Source: Toxonevra muliebris (Eukaryota; Arthropoda; Insecta; Diptera; Pallopteridae). Taken from it: DNA of 64,000 nucleotides. Position numbers and translations under genes: made by a program. Positions 34,650 through 46,425 of the stretch are shown piece by piece (position 1 is the first letter of the stretch; the number at the start of each line of letters is the position of its first letter). The stretch covers positions 84,127,235-84,191,234 of the forward strand of contig OY829326.1 of the NCBI GenBank assembly GCA_963691655.1, in the 5' to 3' direction. Under the pieces are notes generated by a model. The model made no database searches. It saw only the letters and a list, made by a program, of their open reading frames with translations, and was not told the DNA's origin.

Positions 34650-36737
34650 CGGTTATATACTTGAGTAGGTCGTTGATGTTGGTTTTCGATACTTCTCCGA
34701 GGTTATCGAAGAATGGTTTGCCCATAAGGCTGGAAGGTGGATTAGTGTTTCTTTCTCCTCTGTTTATTTGTTAGAGTGATTTGTGTGAGGGATACCCACT
34801 CTGGCTGCTTGTACTCCGATATCCCAGAAGGCTGTAATGGCTATCTTGATACATCCCTGCATTCCGCTAGCCGATTCCACCTACAATTGGCTTTTTGGAG
34901 GTATGTTGATGCGATTGCGCTCTTAACTGTAGTTAAGAGCGATGTTCCGATGTCCCGGGACCCAGATCAAGGTAATACTATGTTGACGAGCTATTGCTAT
35001 GAGGTTCTCCCCGCAGTGGCTTACAATATTTAAGGTTTAGAATGGCCGAGATGAATGCCATGATCGGCGCCTGGCTATCCGACAGGATACCAATACTGAT
35101 TTTGGAAAGGAGATCTGCTACACGACCTACACGCCTCTTTCATAGCTACTACTTCCGCCTGGAACACGCTAGCTGAGTTTTGGAGGATTTTTCGATATTC
35201 AACTTCTTCGAGAAGACACCTACTCTGACCCCTCAGTTCATTTTGGAGCCATCCGTGAAAACTGTAGTGCAGAAGTTGTTAACCCTTTCATGCCCAAATT
35301 TAAATGGAGTTTAATAGAAACCTTTTGTACGGGAATTATGGTTACTTAGGACTTTCACAATCATCACACCGAATTTTATCCATCTACGATATATTAGTTT
35401 GTTTGTCCTTTATTAAAAGTTGAAAACAAATAGCTATGGAGCTATAGACAACCACTGGACAACCCTTTTTTCCTTTTTTGTTTTCATATTCTCCTATCTT
35501 TCATAAACATATTTTATAATACAAATTTTCGCTTAGTAATAGTTTAAAGCATTTTTTTGAAAAAATTAGTGGAAAAGATTTTAGAACAATTTTTGACTTG
35601 ACTTCAAAAAAATATAAATTTATGGTCGAAATTGCGGGACTTTCAACACCCTTTTGGAACCCGAAAGTATTGTCTAGTTTCAAAAATGTTGTTTCGAATT
35701 CTGTTCATCTGGACGAAAAAACCTAACTACGCAGTTACTTTTTGATTTAACGCCAGTCTTGGCTATTTATCGTGTCCCAAAAATGCTCTCTTATTCGATA
35801 GCTTTTGTGAGTCACTGTATGTATGTATGTATTGTATAACTAAACGAACCAAATTAGTATTACATTAACGCTAGAAAATAATCGGTTTTGAAAAATAACG
35901 ATACAAATCTGATAGCGTTTACTCAATAGTATATCACTTCCATAAATCATCAAACATCGAAATTAGTTGCTGTGTCCACTATACAAACTGTGCCACAACA
36001 AAGCAAATTTTTAATTGGGTCATGTACAGGATGACACGATATAGAGTTGATAAATAGAAGTGGATGAAAAACGTAAAAGCAAAAAGTGTTGCATAAAAAA
36101 GGGAAATTTCATTATTATTATTTCTTAAATGCCTGACAAAATATGATGCCGGAGAAAATTCCTGACAAGATGTCTAACGCCTGGCAGTCAGGCTTAACTC
36201 CTGACGTATGGCAAGCCTACCTATAGGCAATATCGGACATGAAAGGATTAATATAGTTAAGTCTTTCCCAGAAGGTAGGAGCACTGTGAAGCACTTATTA
36301 TTTTTCGCTTATGCGGCATTAGCAGACGTCCAATCCCAAAAGTTTTACCTTTCCAGCATATAGCTTCCCTTAATCTTAACGGGCTCAAAGTTGCTGTTTG
36401 TTCAATGAAGAGGTCTATCGGAATCAAGTGCATTAGAACATTGAGAGCCTCCTCAGGGCGAATAGTTTCTGCGGCCCAGCACACGCTGAACTTTGGATTC
36501 TTCCTAATTTGATTATAATGTAGTAGTGAAGGGTTTCCACCATACCAAGAATCCGTAAGTTAAAATTGGGCGTACCACTGCTTAGCACATCCATAAAGTT
36601 AATTTTGGTTGGAGGCCCCCTTTCCTTCTAATCATCTTTTTGCAAGCATAGAATGCTTTGTATGCTTTCTTCACACGATACTCTTTGTTTTGTCTCCAAT
36701 TCAACTTTAAATCCAGTATTACACCTAAGTTGAGTGC
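34650..36737 (-). pseudogene. ORF2 remnant: RT thumb, RNase H and C-terminus
   Basis: From 36737 downward the frame gives LNLGVILDLKLNWRQN and KKAYKAFYACKKMIRRK, then EEALNVLMHLIPIDLFIEQTA, the thumb region of I/R1/LOA-type reverse transcriptases. Beyond the piggyBac-like insertion the first RNase H motif, TTVFTDGSKMN, appears at about 35268-35236, then a stop and frameshifts. The later RNase H motif ITLIWVPGHRNI is near 34960, but the following ADELAR block is lost. GKPFFDNLGEV and LLKYITAQWL then lead to a stop at about 34640. Reverse-transcriptase catalytic boxes are absent because the copy is truncated upstream. Confidence 0.72.
35283..36247. mobile_element. 965-bp piggyBac-like non-autonomous element
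   Basis: Termini CCCTTTCATGCCC (left) and TCCTTTCATGTCC (right, complement) match at 11 of 13 positions. They are flanked by TTAA at 35279-35282 and 36248-36251. CCCTTT next to TTAA is a classic piggyBac-superfamily end. No transposase motif was recognised inside; the minus-strand frame 35501-35683 has none. It splits an older retrotransposon between RT thumb and RNase H. Confidence 0.75.
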
Positions 36738-36919
36738 AAAGTGGGCGTGGTACTATTTTTCAATTATAGCACAGTTTCCCTTTCTACGACTTTTTTCGCT
36801 TGTTAATAATATTTGATTGTGACACTTTTTTTAAGTAAAAACGAAAATATTTTGCTTTAATTTAATTAAAATATTTCATGCAAATACCATCAAAATCGCA
36901 TGATAACCACGCCCACTTA
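36738..36919. repeat. Inverted repeat with AAGTGGGCGTGG ends
   Basis: AAAGTGGGCGTGGTA at 36738-36752 and its near complement (TAACCACGCCCACTTA) at 36904-36919 bracket about 150 bp of AT-rich sequence. GTGCCACGCCCACTTTT-type words also occur at about 48668 and 54505, so this may be a fragment of the same dispersed family. Confidence 0.45.
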
Positions 36920-39900
36920 CCGTTAAATGGAAATAGGCCGAAACTCTGACAAAATTATAAACTAGAAATTTTATTATAGAATTAAGTCCCATTTCATAGA
37001 TGAGGAATAACTTTACAAAACGTGTTTATTCAATTTTTTCTTTCTTTTTTTTTGAGAAATGTTGTTCTACTACTGAAACCTAGCAGAATATATATAACAT
37101 AGAACATTGAAAACGATTTTTTTCCCAATATTAAAAGGAACTTAAGGCTTGATTAGGGATCGTAACGTAGCGCCTGGTAAAGTGATGATAAGCGGTGAAT
37201 TTTCCATCAATTTTGTAAGATGGAATAAATACTTTTTGTAAAGTTTATCAGCATATATAAATGTCAATTAATGTTTTCATTTGGCACTACAAATCAATTT
37301 AGGGATCCTTTTCTCATTTGCTGCTATTAGGTATATAAAATAATTTTTTCTATTTTATCTCTCCAACTTCAACTAGTTTAGAAGAAAACAAACAAAAAAC
37401 GAATTTGAAATATTTCTTTATTTCTTTGCTTTCCTTCACTTCAATGCAGTTGCTGCACTCAACATTTTAAAATTAATTTGTTTCTCACGCTACGCACTTT
37501 ACCATCGCCGCAGTTTGTTAATGAAGAAGTTCAAATTACAGACTCTATTCTATTTAGGGAAGTTCCGCACAAATGCCTTCTCTATTTACAGCAATTGTAT
37601 TGCAGGCAGCCTGTAAAATATTGTAAGACGGATAGAAAGATACTTCCTCAAAAAATATTCACTTAAACGAGTATTACAACAAGCATTCCACTCGTTGGTG
37701 GAAGTAACGCCACCGTGCAATATACGCAGGGAGGAGTGACCATTACACTCATTAGTTCGGCCACCAGTGATGCTAGGGGCGTCGTTAGATGTGTGGCTAA
37801 TTATATTCATGTTATTACGACACATCGTATTTTACGACTATAAGTAATCTTCTTAATTTTCTTTAATAAATACATATATTCTTGAATAACGTGAGAACTG
37901 AAAAGTATCGAAATATGTGTGCAACGAAAATACATATGCACTATCGTATCACAGGGGAGGGCGGTTTTGGGGATAAATTTACCTCTGCCCCCTTAAGGCT
38001 TCTCTTAATCATGGTAGAATTCAGGTCTAGAATCCCGCACTGAATTCTGTAATGAAATTTCTTGCGGAATTCGCTAATAATCACTCATGAAAAACTCATT
38101 GGATCCAACACTGAAATTTCAATATTTATGTGTCGGTGCTTGTAGCAATAATGTATTCAATAATTCTGCAAGTTTTATATTTTTAGTTTTTTTTTGTTTG
38201 TTTTTCATTTCTTAACAACGTTTATTAACAAACGTTAATAAACGTTTAAACATTGTTAAACACTATTAAATATTAATACATTAATTAAAACAATATTCAA
38301 TACAGTTTCCAATGAGCTAATATTTTTTAAAATCTATTTAGATTTGGCTAAGCTGTGGAACTAGTATTTTTGCAAATACAGAAAATCTTAAAAATTTTAA
38401 TTTATTTGCGTTTACGAATACACAACAACGATTTTTTTTTATGTGAATTGAGCGACTATATCATCTAAAATCTCTATAACTTAAAAAAATTGTATTCGAT
38501 TCTGATCAATTATGGCTCATTTAACGTGAAACTTAAAATTAAACAAAAACAAGCTTCATATGCACAGTGGTTGCATATGTATGGGAGAGAGCGACAAAAA
38601 TAGTTAGGATAGAGATATCGATCTGAAATTTTGAGATAGGTAAGATAAATATGGTTTTGTGTAAAAATGGGCATGGTCACAACCCTCTAAGGTCCACAGT
38701 TATAAAAAAAAACTTTAAAATGTTTTGATTTTTTTTTCAAACTTCAAAAATTTGATTTTCTTTAAAACTAGGCGTGGTCTCTTCCCACTTGCTAAGCTAA
38801 TCGTCTTTTTCAAATTTTACAGAAAACACAAAAAATTTCCAACATTTTTTAATGCAACGCGTAAAATTTGATCCATTTTTTGACCACCAGATTTCAAAAA
38901 TGTGCATGCGTGAAAATACGCATTGATAAAACAACCAACAATATAAAAAATAAAAAAAATTTATTGTTGTTTATTCTTGTTCATTCGGAAAATTGTATTA
39001 AAAACAACGAGTAAGCGTTAGTCTATAGCAGATTACACAAACCCTGGCAAATCTTGGCAGCTACCGTGAACATTTGTTTAAACCTAGAATGTTGACTGTT
39101 GCTTAGAAAAAAATGACAGGGGGATTCGGGGGGAAAGTTACTAAAAATCCAAGTGAAATTAAAATTAAACTACATAAAATACAAAAAAAAAAGTATTTCG
39201 TAAAAACTACTATTTTATAAAAACAACACCACATGTTATAAAAATTTTACCACTAGAAAATGAAGTTAATACTCTTTTTACAACTTCCATTTTGTTTAAT
39301 GAAATTTGAAGCATTTTCCATTTAGATGTTTATTGCCAAAAATTCAGTACACTTTCCCACTTTTTACAATACAAAAATAACTTCAATTGATACTTGTACT
39401 TCTGATGCTTATATTTAAGAAGTACCGCTAGAGGCTAAAAAAAATACCATTGAGAAGTTTGGTAATAGTAAAGGTTGTGCAGTTGCTCATAATCCCCAAA
39501 TTTGACGTTTGAATTTTTTATTTTTGTCATGTTAAAGCAATCACAGTGATATGGTGCAAAATATGTGAATTAAAAAATTGAAAAACTTTAAAAATAGGAG
39601 TTCTCAAAATTTGTTGGATAACAGCTCCGAGATTTTTCACAGCAATATAACCTTCTATAAACCGTTAAAAGCCCATTTCTCTCCACTTTTAGACAAAACT
39701 AAAATAATAACTTAATATACACATGTACCTCTGAAAATCTGTTTTTGGCTTTAAGCCAACTAGTTAACTAGTTCTAGAACCCGTACTAGGTCTCGTTCAA
39801 AGCAATTTTTCACTGTAATACAGTGTAATTTATGTTTGTAAAATTCTTGTTAATTGAGAAAATATGATTTTCATGAAAAACAAAATATTTTCTTGACAAT

Positions 39901-39990
39901 TTATTCTAAAAAACATAACTTATTATGATTTCTATTTAATTTTCGTGAACTAAGAAATTGGTATAAAAAAAATTTAATTTTAATAAAATT
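36920..39990. other. AT-rich non-coding stretch, no gene seen
   Basis: No recognisable coding region or TE terminus with a duplication. The short frames near 37480-37825 lie on opposite strands and show no domain. A CAGGGGAGGGCGG motif at 37952 resembles a hAT end, but no partner was found. Confidence 0.5.
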
Positions 39991-40008
39991 AATTGTTAAT
40001 TAGAGCTT

Positions 40009-41848
40009 GTATTGTATTGTATTGTATTATAGAGGTTTCTGTCGTTGTACCGCGACCTATAAGATCTATTGTACGTCCCTCTTTTCTTCTAGTCTAATCT
40101 GCCTGGAGTACCTCATCCAGTCCAGTCTCCCTCAAGAATTTGAGTATTGCGCCCGGATCTATGGATGCCAGTTCGGTACTGGGTACTTGGTGCATGCCCA
40201 GACATTTCCTTCTTTTGTGGATCAGTGCTCCTCATTGAGCTAAGATATGTTCTGATGATTCGTCTTCCTCATTACAAAACCTACAAATTGAGCTTTGCTC
40301 AACCCCTATCTTGCAAAGGTGTTCTCTGAGCCCGCAATGCCCAGTCAGAATACCAGCTAATATGCGCAAACTGTTTTTGTTGAGACCAATGCAGAATGCG
40401 TATCTACTCTTATTATAATTACCTAAAAGCGCTTTGGATTGCCTCAGTCCCGTAAGATTGGTAAAGAGTTCTTGCCTCTTGTTCCTCTCTTCTTGCCTGA
40501 GTAATTCCCTGATTACGCTATCTCCTATTCCACAGAAGGGTTCAGGTCCCACGAAAGTGGTTGCTGCCCCCTTTCTTGCAAGCTCGTCTGCCTGCTCATT
40601 ACCCTCAATTCCTGCGTGTCCAGGGACCCAGCATAGAGCGACTTTGTTGTTATTGCCCAGTTGATTGAGCTTGCTCAAACAGTCCCACACCAACTTAGAG
40701 GTGATCTCAAAGGAGCATAATGCTCGAATGGCTGCTTGGCTGTCCGACATGATAGCGATATCTTGCCGTTTGTACTGTCTATCCAGGTTGAATTGCACAC
40801 ATGTGCTAATTGCATGAATTTCAGCTTGGAAGATGCTAGGATACTTTCCCATCGGCTCAGAGTGTTTGATTCTTGGCCCAAATACTCCTGCCCCAGTTCC
40901 ATCCTCGGTACGTGACCCATATGTATACCACTTAATCGTGTGTTCTTTGAGTGTTTAGTTATACTCTACACCCTCCCATTCGTTCTTACTACTAAGTTTT
41001 GCAACGAAGTGTTTCTCAAAACTATACTGTTTGTCCATTCTGTCCTGGGGACAGTCCAAGAGATAGTTGTCTTTCGTCGGGTTATCTCGGTCTCCAAGCC
41101 CTATAGATCTCCTCGTCAACCTTTTATTTCTTGTTCCTCTTACGATTGCTGCCTTGGAGGCATTCTCTATCACGAGGTGTAATGGAGTGAGCTCCAATAG
41201 TACCTCTAGTGCAGCAGTCGGACATGTTCTCATCGCTCCTGTTATACAGATACATGCCAACCTTTGAACTTTCCCCAACTTAGCTTTTGCTGTTTTTAGT
41301 TGAGTTCTCCTTGCCCACGCTAATGCTCCATATGTAATGATTGGCCTTACCATCATTGTGTACATCCAGCGCAGTACACTTGGTTTACATCCCCAAGTTT
41401 TCCCTGCTAGCCTTCTGCATACCATTAGAGCGCGAGTGGCTTTACTTGTCACTGCTTCAACATGCGCTTTCCATGTGAGTTTACTATCTAATACTAAGCC
41501 CAGATACTTTACCTCTTGCTTTTGTTCAATAATCTCCCCAGCTAGTGATATCGGTTTCCAGCGCGGGAGCGATCTTTTCCTGGTAAATGGAACTATAGTG
41601 GTCTTTGCAGGCTCCACATTAGAGGTGATAATACTCCTCCCTGTGGACATCCTCTGGTTGTGCTGACTGATATGGTACCTAGCCCTGTTTCCATCTCAGC
41701 TGTTCTAGAGGAGAGCATTTCTGACATCCATCTAGATGTTGTGTTATCCACTCCTCTTCGCCTTAGAGAGTTATTGACAGCCTCGTGCGAGGTGTTGTCG
41801 AAAGCTCCTTCTATATCCAGGAAAGCACATACTGCTACTTCTTTCACA
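40009..41848 (-). mobile_element. 5'-truncated RNase H-bearing non-LTR retrotransposon (LOA/I-like)
   Basis: It is bounded by a perfect 12-bp duplication, TAATTAGAGCTT (39997-40008 and 41849-41860). The 3' end on the minus strand is a (TACAA)n-like tail, seen as GTATTGTATTGTATTGTATT at 40009. The 5' end is truncated within the reverse transcriptase. The intact duplication and long readable frames indicate a relatively recent insertion. Clade placement rests on the RT, RNase H and C-terminal Cys-motif order known for LOA/I/R1-type elements. Confidence 0.9.
40060..41847 (-). pseudogene. ORF2: reverse transcriptase, RNase H and C-terminal Cys motif
   Basis: From 41847 the frame gives the RT motifs FLDIEGAFDNTS (first catalytic Asp) and GCPQGGVLSPLMWSL. 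At about 41605 it jumps to AKTTIVPFTRKRSLP. About 55-60 residues normally between these, including the YADD box, are deleted, and the frame shifts there. The thumb follows (VKYLGLVLDSKLTWKAHV, then RWMYTMMVRPIITYGALAW). One in-frame TAA lies at 40955-40957. RNase H comes next, but its first motif reads WYTYGSRTEDG where relatives have TDGS, so the catalytic Asp is lost. FQAEIHAI, MSDSQAAI and the WVPGHAGIEGNEQADELA motif are intact. In the Cys motif (CRFCNEEDESSEHILAQ) the last Cys is a TGA stop at 40232-40234. Confidence 0.88.
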
Positions 41849-41860
41849 TAATTAGAGCTT

Positions 41861-42851
41861 TAAGAAAACCTTTTTTCACCATAGGTTAAATTTGGCTTGA
41901 AGAATATTTTGGGATAAAATCCAATAAACTGGTTTCAATTAAAACTGGTTCAAACGCACAGTGATATGGTTAATAGTGGACCAGTCCCTGCTTGTTGGCA
42001 GTAGTGGAACGCGTAGGCCGAAAGAGGAGGGCGTTACTGCACTTGGCCTTGCCAAATGGACTACAGCGCGTACAGAAGAGGCGGACAAGTCCGATCATCG
42101 GTTGTTGTGCCAACGTAATAGGTAACAAATTTAATTGGTAAACAAAAATCTTTGCAATCTTTACAAAAATTATTTTTTATGTTATAAACTTGGCAAACAA
42201 TTTTCCTTAAAAACCTCCAAAAAAATGTCAGCAAAACCTGTTGTTTTCTTTCAACACTCTCTGCACTTTTGTTTCTGTGAGCTTATTGTATTAAAAATCA
42301 ACAAAGGCGGGCAATCGCTTTTATATACATGCATGCATACTAAATTCTTCGTTTTTATGTCGAGCACTGTCAAGAACTATAAATGTATAAATGTATGTGG
42401 ATTTCGAAGATAGCAAATTTTCTATCTAACTACTCTACCTTACTACCCTCTTTCTCGTCGGATCAAACAAATTTTCTGAAGTGATTTCAATAGCTGTCAA
42501 AATTTGAGTGACATATAAATATTTTTCAATTATTTTAAGAAGTTTTGAATATCTCTCACGAATAATGTGTTAATCCGACACTTATGGTGGCGGATAGTTG
42601 ATGTGACTCGTGGCAGATTCAATTTTATGAATCGTCACAATGTGTGTGCGTTTGAAACATTTAGGTGTTACAATTGACGTCTCACAACGCACTTTAATCT
42701 GATTTTCAATTGCTGTCATAGTGGACGGTAACAGCTGCACAACTGACAATTTTTTTTCTCTTTTTACTGTAATGTTCATTGGTCGCATTTCACTGAAATG
42801 CTAATATGAAAGAGTGAGATAAGGTCTAAGCAGAATATTTAATATAATATA
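41861..42851. other. Non-coding stretch with a GC-richer patch
   Basis: The segment 41975-42110 (with GTGGAACGCGTAGGCCGAAA and GAAGAGGCGGACAAG) is GC-richer than its surroundings and unassigned. The rest is AT-rich with no supportable gene. Confidence 0.4.
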
Positions 42852-42958
42852 CAGCCATGTTCTGAGTTTCACTTTCGAGTGAAATTGAAATTGCAGTTAT
42901 ATGAATTGCAATGTTTCGATTTCAATTTCACTCGAAAGTGAAATTCAGAACATGACTG
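42852..42958. mobile_element. 107-bp hairpin MITE
   Basis: CAGCCATGTTCTGAGTTTCA at the left and the complement of the right end, CAGTCATGTTCTGAATTTCA, begin arms of about 40 bp. The arms continue through CTTTCGAGTGAAATTGAAAT. The loop is about 25 bp. No clear target duplication was found. Confidence 0.75.
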
Positions 42959-43034
42959 ATAGTCTTATTTTATTTCTTTGTATGTATTATAATATACCTT
43001 TTTTGTGAACCATATTATTAGATATACCTACATT

Positions 43035-43906
43035 CAGGGCCGTAGCCAGGATTTTTTTTCGGGGGGGGGGAGGTTTTCATTCGAAGAAAATTAACATTCA
43101 CTTGACATTACTGATGATGAGCCCAACCTCAAAACAATTACCAAAAAAACAAAATATAGTCAGAGGCTCATTTTTTTCAAATGATTATCAATGGAAATTC
43201 GGGCCATGATAAGGAATCCAGATGAGGTTGGCTTATATTCCCCAAATTCGTGCAGTTACTGCATTGAAAGAGGTCTTCCGAGTCGGGGTGCTCTGAGCAA
43301 TAATGGGTTAAAAAATTAATTACATTTTAAGATTGTTTCCTAAAACTTTGGAGCTGATCCACTACTACTGCCCTACATGGGCTTTGCGAATAAGATGATT
43401 TCTAGTGTTTGTGAATGAATTTTTAGAAAAAATGGGATGGAAAACCCTAAAATAGAATTTTTGGCCATTTTTAAAAATTGGAGAGCTGAACACTGGCGTG
43501 CTACAAACTTCAAAATTCAGAAATTATAGGCTGAATCATGCCCTTCCAAATAAGCCCTAAACCCGAAACTGTAAATCAAAAACAGTTACTGACTTAGAAA
43601 AACTATAAATGCAGAATTGCCCAGCATCATCTTCTCTTTTTGTATCCAAAGTCAAACCTCATGTCAAAGAAAACAAATCGGATCTAGTCGAATAGTGTAA
43701 CTAAGATTTCAAGTTTATTTTTTTATATTTGACTTTTTAGAAAAAAATTCCAATGGAAGTAAAAAATATTTAAAAACTGTTCAATCGATTTTATTTTGAC
43801 TTTTTTTTCATCCACTGGCAATTAATATGAAAAGATAGAATAAAGTTTCCACATTTCGGGGGGGGGGGTCAGAACCCCCAAAACCTCCCCCCTAAATACG
43901 GCCTTG
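43035..43906. mobile_element. 872-bp non-autonomous hAT element
   Basis: The element starts CAGGGCCGTAGCCAGG and its right end (complement) starts CAAGGCCGTATTTAGG. It is flanked by a perfect 8-bp duplication, CCTACATT (43027-43034 and 43907-43914). G-runs lie just inside both ends. No transposase frame survives. Confidence 0.88.
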
Positions 43907-44651
43907 CCTACATTCAAAAGAATTCAATCTGATTGTTTAATTATAACATAACATATTAACGAGTTTTATTAACAACACCCTTTACGGTATGACGAGTCAA
44001 TTAACTACTAGAATAAAGTAGTTATACGACTACTTAGTTAAAAATATGAAATTATTTTCTCAACGGTTCAAAAGTAATGCGACGCGCAGTTAATTGATAT
44101 TACAAGGTGCGTATGCTATTGCAGAGGCAATCGTCCAATACATATGACAACCACGTGTATTTAGATGCGGTTTTTTATGTGCATCCCAAAATATGGAATA
44201 AGTAAAAAAATAATCTTTGCATGTTTCTTGAGCGATGATGACGATATACCTTTTTTAAATAATTTAAGATTGCAATTGAAGTCTTTTATCTGCAAACAAA
44301 TGAGAAGCTTATGAATATTTATGGAATACGCTCTTCGATTTAATAAAGCCTAAAAAATGTTAATATAACTTTAAATAAACTTGAATATATATTTAAGTTA
44401 CCAAATAATCAAGTTTAAGTAAGATAACTATTATAATATAGCATCATCATTTGTACAATGGGATATGATTCGTCAATCGAATTTTGGCCACTCACTATGG
44501 CTCCATGTAATTTATTTTTAATTTCTAGAGATTATGAAAATAAAATCTGAGATCACTAAAACGGGAAATTACACGACCAAGATTGTTTCTCGGGCAGAAC
44601 CATTTAGCAGATATGCTATTCCATACATAATTCCTATACTGTATACTTAAC

Positions 44652-45174
44652 GCTCGTATCTTTTTTCGGACCAAAAACTGTTTATTTCTACCAAAAATTT
44701 AAAAAAAACTAAATCGATTTGAAAAAAAACTGTATATTTCGCGGTATAAATTTTTTTCAATGAAAATTAACAAGGAAGGCAATTTATCCATCATCTAAAT
44801 CGTCTTCGTTCTCTATTTTCATATCTCCGACTGTAGTTGTATAGAATTTGTGCTTGGAAGAAGTTTAATGAAGCGATTCCGGCTTTGCTATGAGGTATTT
44901 ATAAAAATCAACGCATGCTTATTTCAAGTTACATTTGACGATAAGAATCACCTTCAATGTTTCCACTTCTTTCAAAAGTATACTCGCAACGAGTTGCCAT
45001 TGTTCTCTCAGACGTTTTGCATTGCGATTGATAAATTTGAATTTTCTAGCGTTAAAAAATTTTTATAAATTTTTCTCAGTATATACGCGGTATTTTGGTA
45101 AAAAAGGCGGTATGCGGTTTTAGAGTTGAAAAAACTGTATACTTACTACCGCGAAAAGCTGTATAGATACGAGC
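44652..45174. mobile_element. About 520-bp element with GCTCGTATCT inverted ends
   Basis: GCTCGTATC at the left is mirrored by GATACGAGC at the right. The arms share looser similarity further in (ACTGTATA- and TTTCGCGGTA-type words). Boundaries and family are uncertain, and the three short frames crossing it are not recognisable. Confidence 0.45.
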
Positions 45175-45772
45175 AATAACAAATTTACAACTGTAAAACC
45201 CTGTGCTATCTATCAACATTACTTCATGCGTGAATTTTGGGACACCCTTTATAAATGCATTTTTTAAAACTTTCAATAGCATTAATTACTATTTTGATGA
45301 ATTAAAAAAAGTTTATTTCGATAATAATAAATTAAAATGAAAAATTTGAACTAAAGTAAAACTTTAATTTATTACAATAAAAATAAAATGGGTTTAGAAA
45401 TGAGCTCTCTGGCCCAAAAAAAATCCCCTAATACCCTTTAATAGGAAAATACTAGCAAATTTAGAATTATTGCGCCCCCTAACGTTCGTCGCAGGTGAAA
45501 TAATGACAGAAATGAATTCTCCATGCACATTATTTATCTAGTTAGCTTCAATTTTAGGCTTAGGTTATCATGCAGAAATCAAACCCCTCAATAGAAAATT
45601 AACCCGTTCATAGCTCGTAAATCAGATGAGATCGGAGAAAACTGAGAAATTATTTTTATAGTTTTCTGCTTTGCAATAAAAAAGTTTTCACCCAACACCC
45701 AGACTTGACCCTCTATTTTCAGATACACTGTAATGCCATTGAAAATGCCACAGTGACACATTTTGCGCGTGA

Positions 45773-46425
45773 CACCGCAGACCTCGCTTAACATTAGGGT
45801 TACGTTCCTAGAAAATGCCGTGTTAAGGGAAATCGTGTTAAACGATTCAAGGAACCTGGACAAAACGGGGGGTTACGTTCCAAGATCTTAAAAGACTCCC
45901 AAAAATAATTTTTTTTTTATTTTTCAGACATTTTTTTAATTGAAAATATAGTTATAAATACATAAGAAAATGAAGTTCAGTCTCGTTCAGCGTTCTTTTA
46001 CGTACGCCACTACGCTCTCCAATCCATAACATATACAACGAAGGGTAAAAAAAAATTTCCCTGGTGCTTCTAGAAAGAATTTTTTTCTGGAACCGCTTAA
46101 AAATTTATTTTCAAGGTAAAAAACTGAGCCTAGCGACCTTTAATTTTCAATATTTTTTTGTGAAAATTTTAAAATGTCTAAATGAAGCCAAGTGGACACT
46201 TTACCGCAAAGTGCACTCAAAAAATTTAACCGATTTTTTTGTGTGCAGTCTAATTATATATGTATGTGTATAAATCAAACAACATAACAAGCAAAAAAAA
46301 ATTTTTTTTCCGAAAACGTGTTAACACTAGGTTTTACCGTGTTAAACGAAAATATGGCGCAAAAAATGAAAAGTGTTAGAGCGAGACCGTACTATAAGAA
46401 GTACGTGTTAATCGAGGTCTGCCTG
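45773..46425. mobile_element. 653-bp pogo/Tigger-like non-autonomous element
   Basis: The right end (complement) begins CAGGCAGACCTCGATTAACA and the left end CACCGCAGACCTCGCTTAAC. These resemble Tigger termini (CAGGCATACCTCG-type). TA follows the right end (46426-46427); the left flank is GA, presumably a mutated TA. Both halves contain GTGTTAA motifs. The interior encodes no recognisable transposase. Confidence 0.6.

Larger units (their letters stand above)
34430..36737 (-). mobile_element. Decayed RNase H-bearing non-LTR retrotransposon
   Basis: On the minus strand the order is reverse-transcriptase thumb (36737-36252), RNase H (35280-34900) and a C-terminal/3' UTR region (34790-34430). 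The 5' part is missing. A TTAA-flanked 965-bp element (35283-36247) separates thumb from RNase H. It is much more decayed than the copy at 40-41.8 kb. Confidence 0.75.

Noticed and set aside
41337..41851. Plus-strand frames of 109 and 63 residues
   Set aside because: They are shadows of the minus-strand reverse transcriptase.
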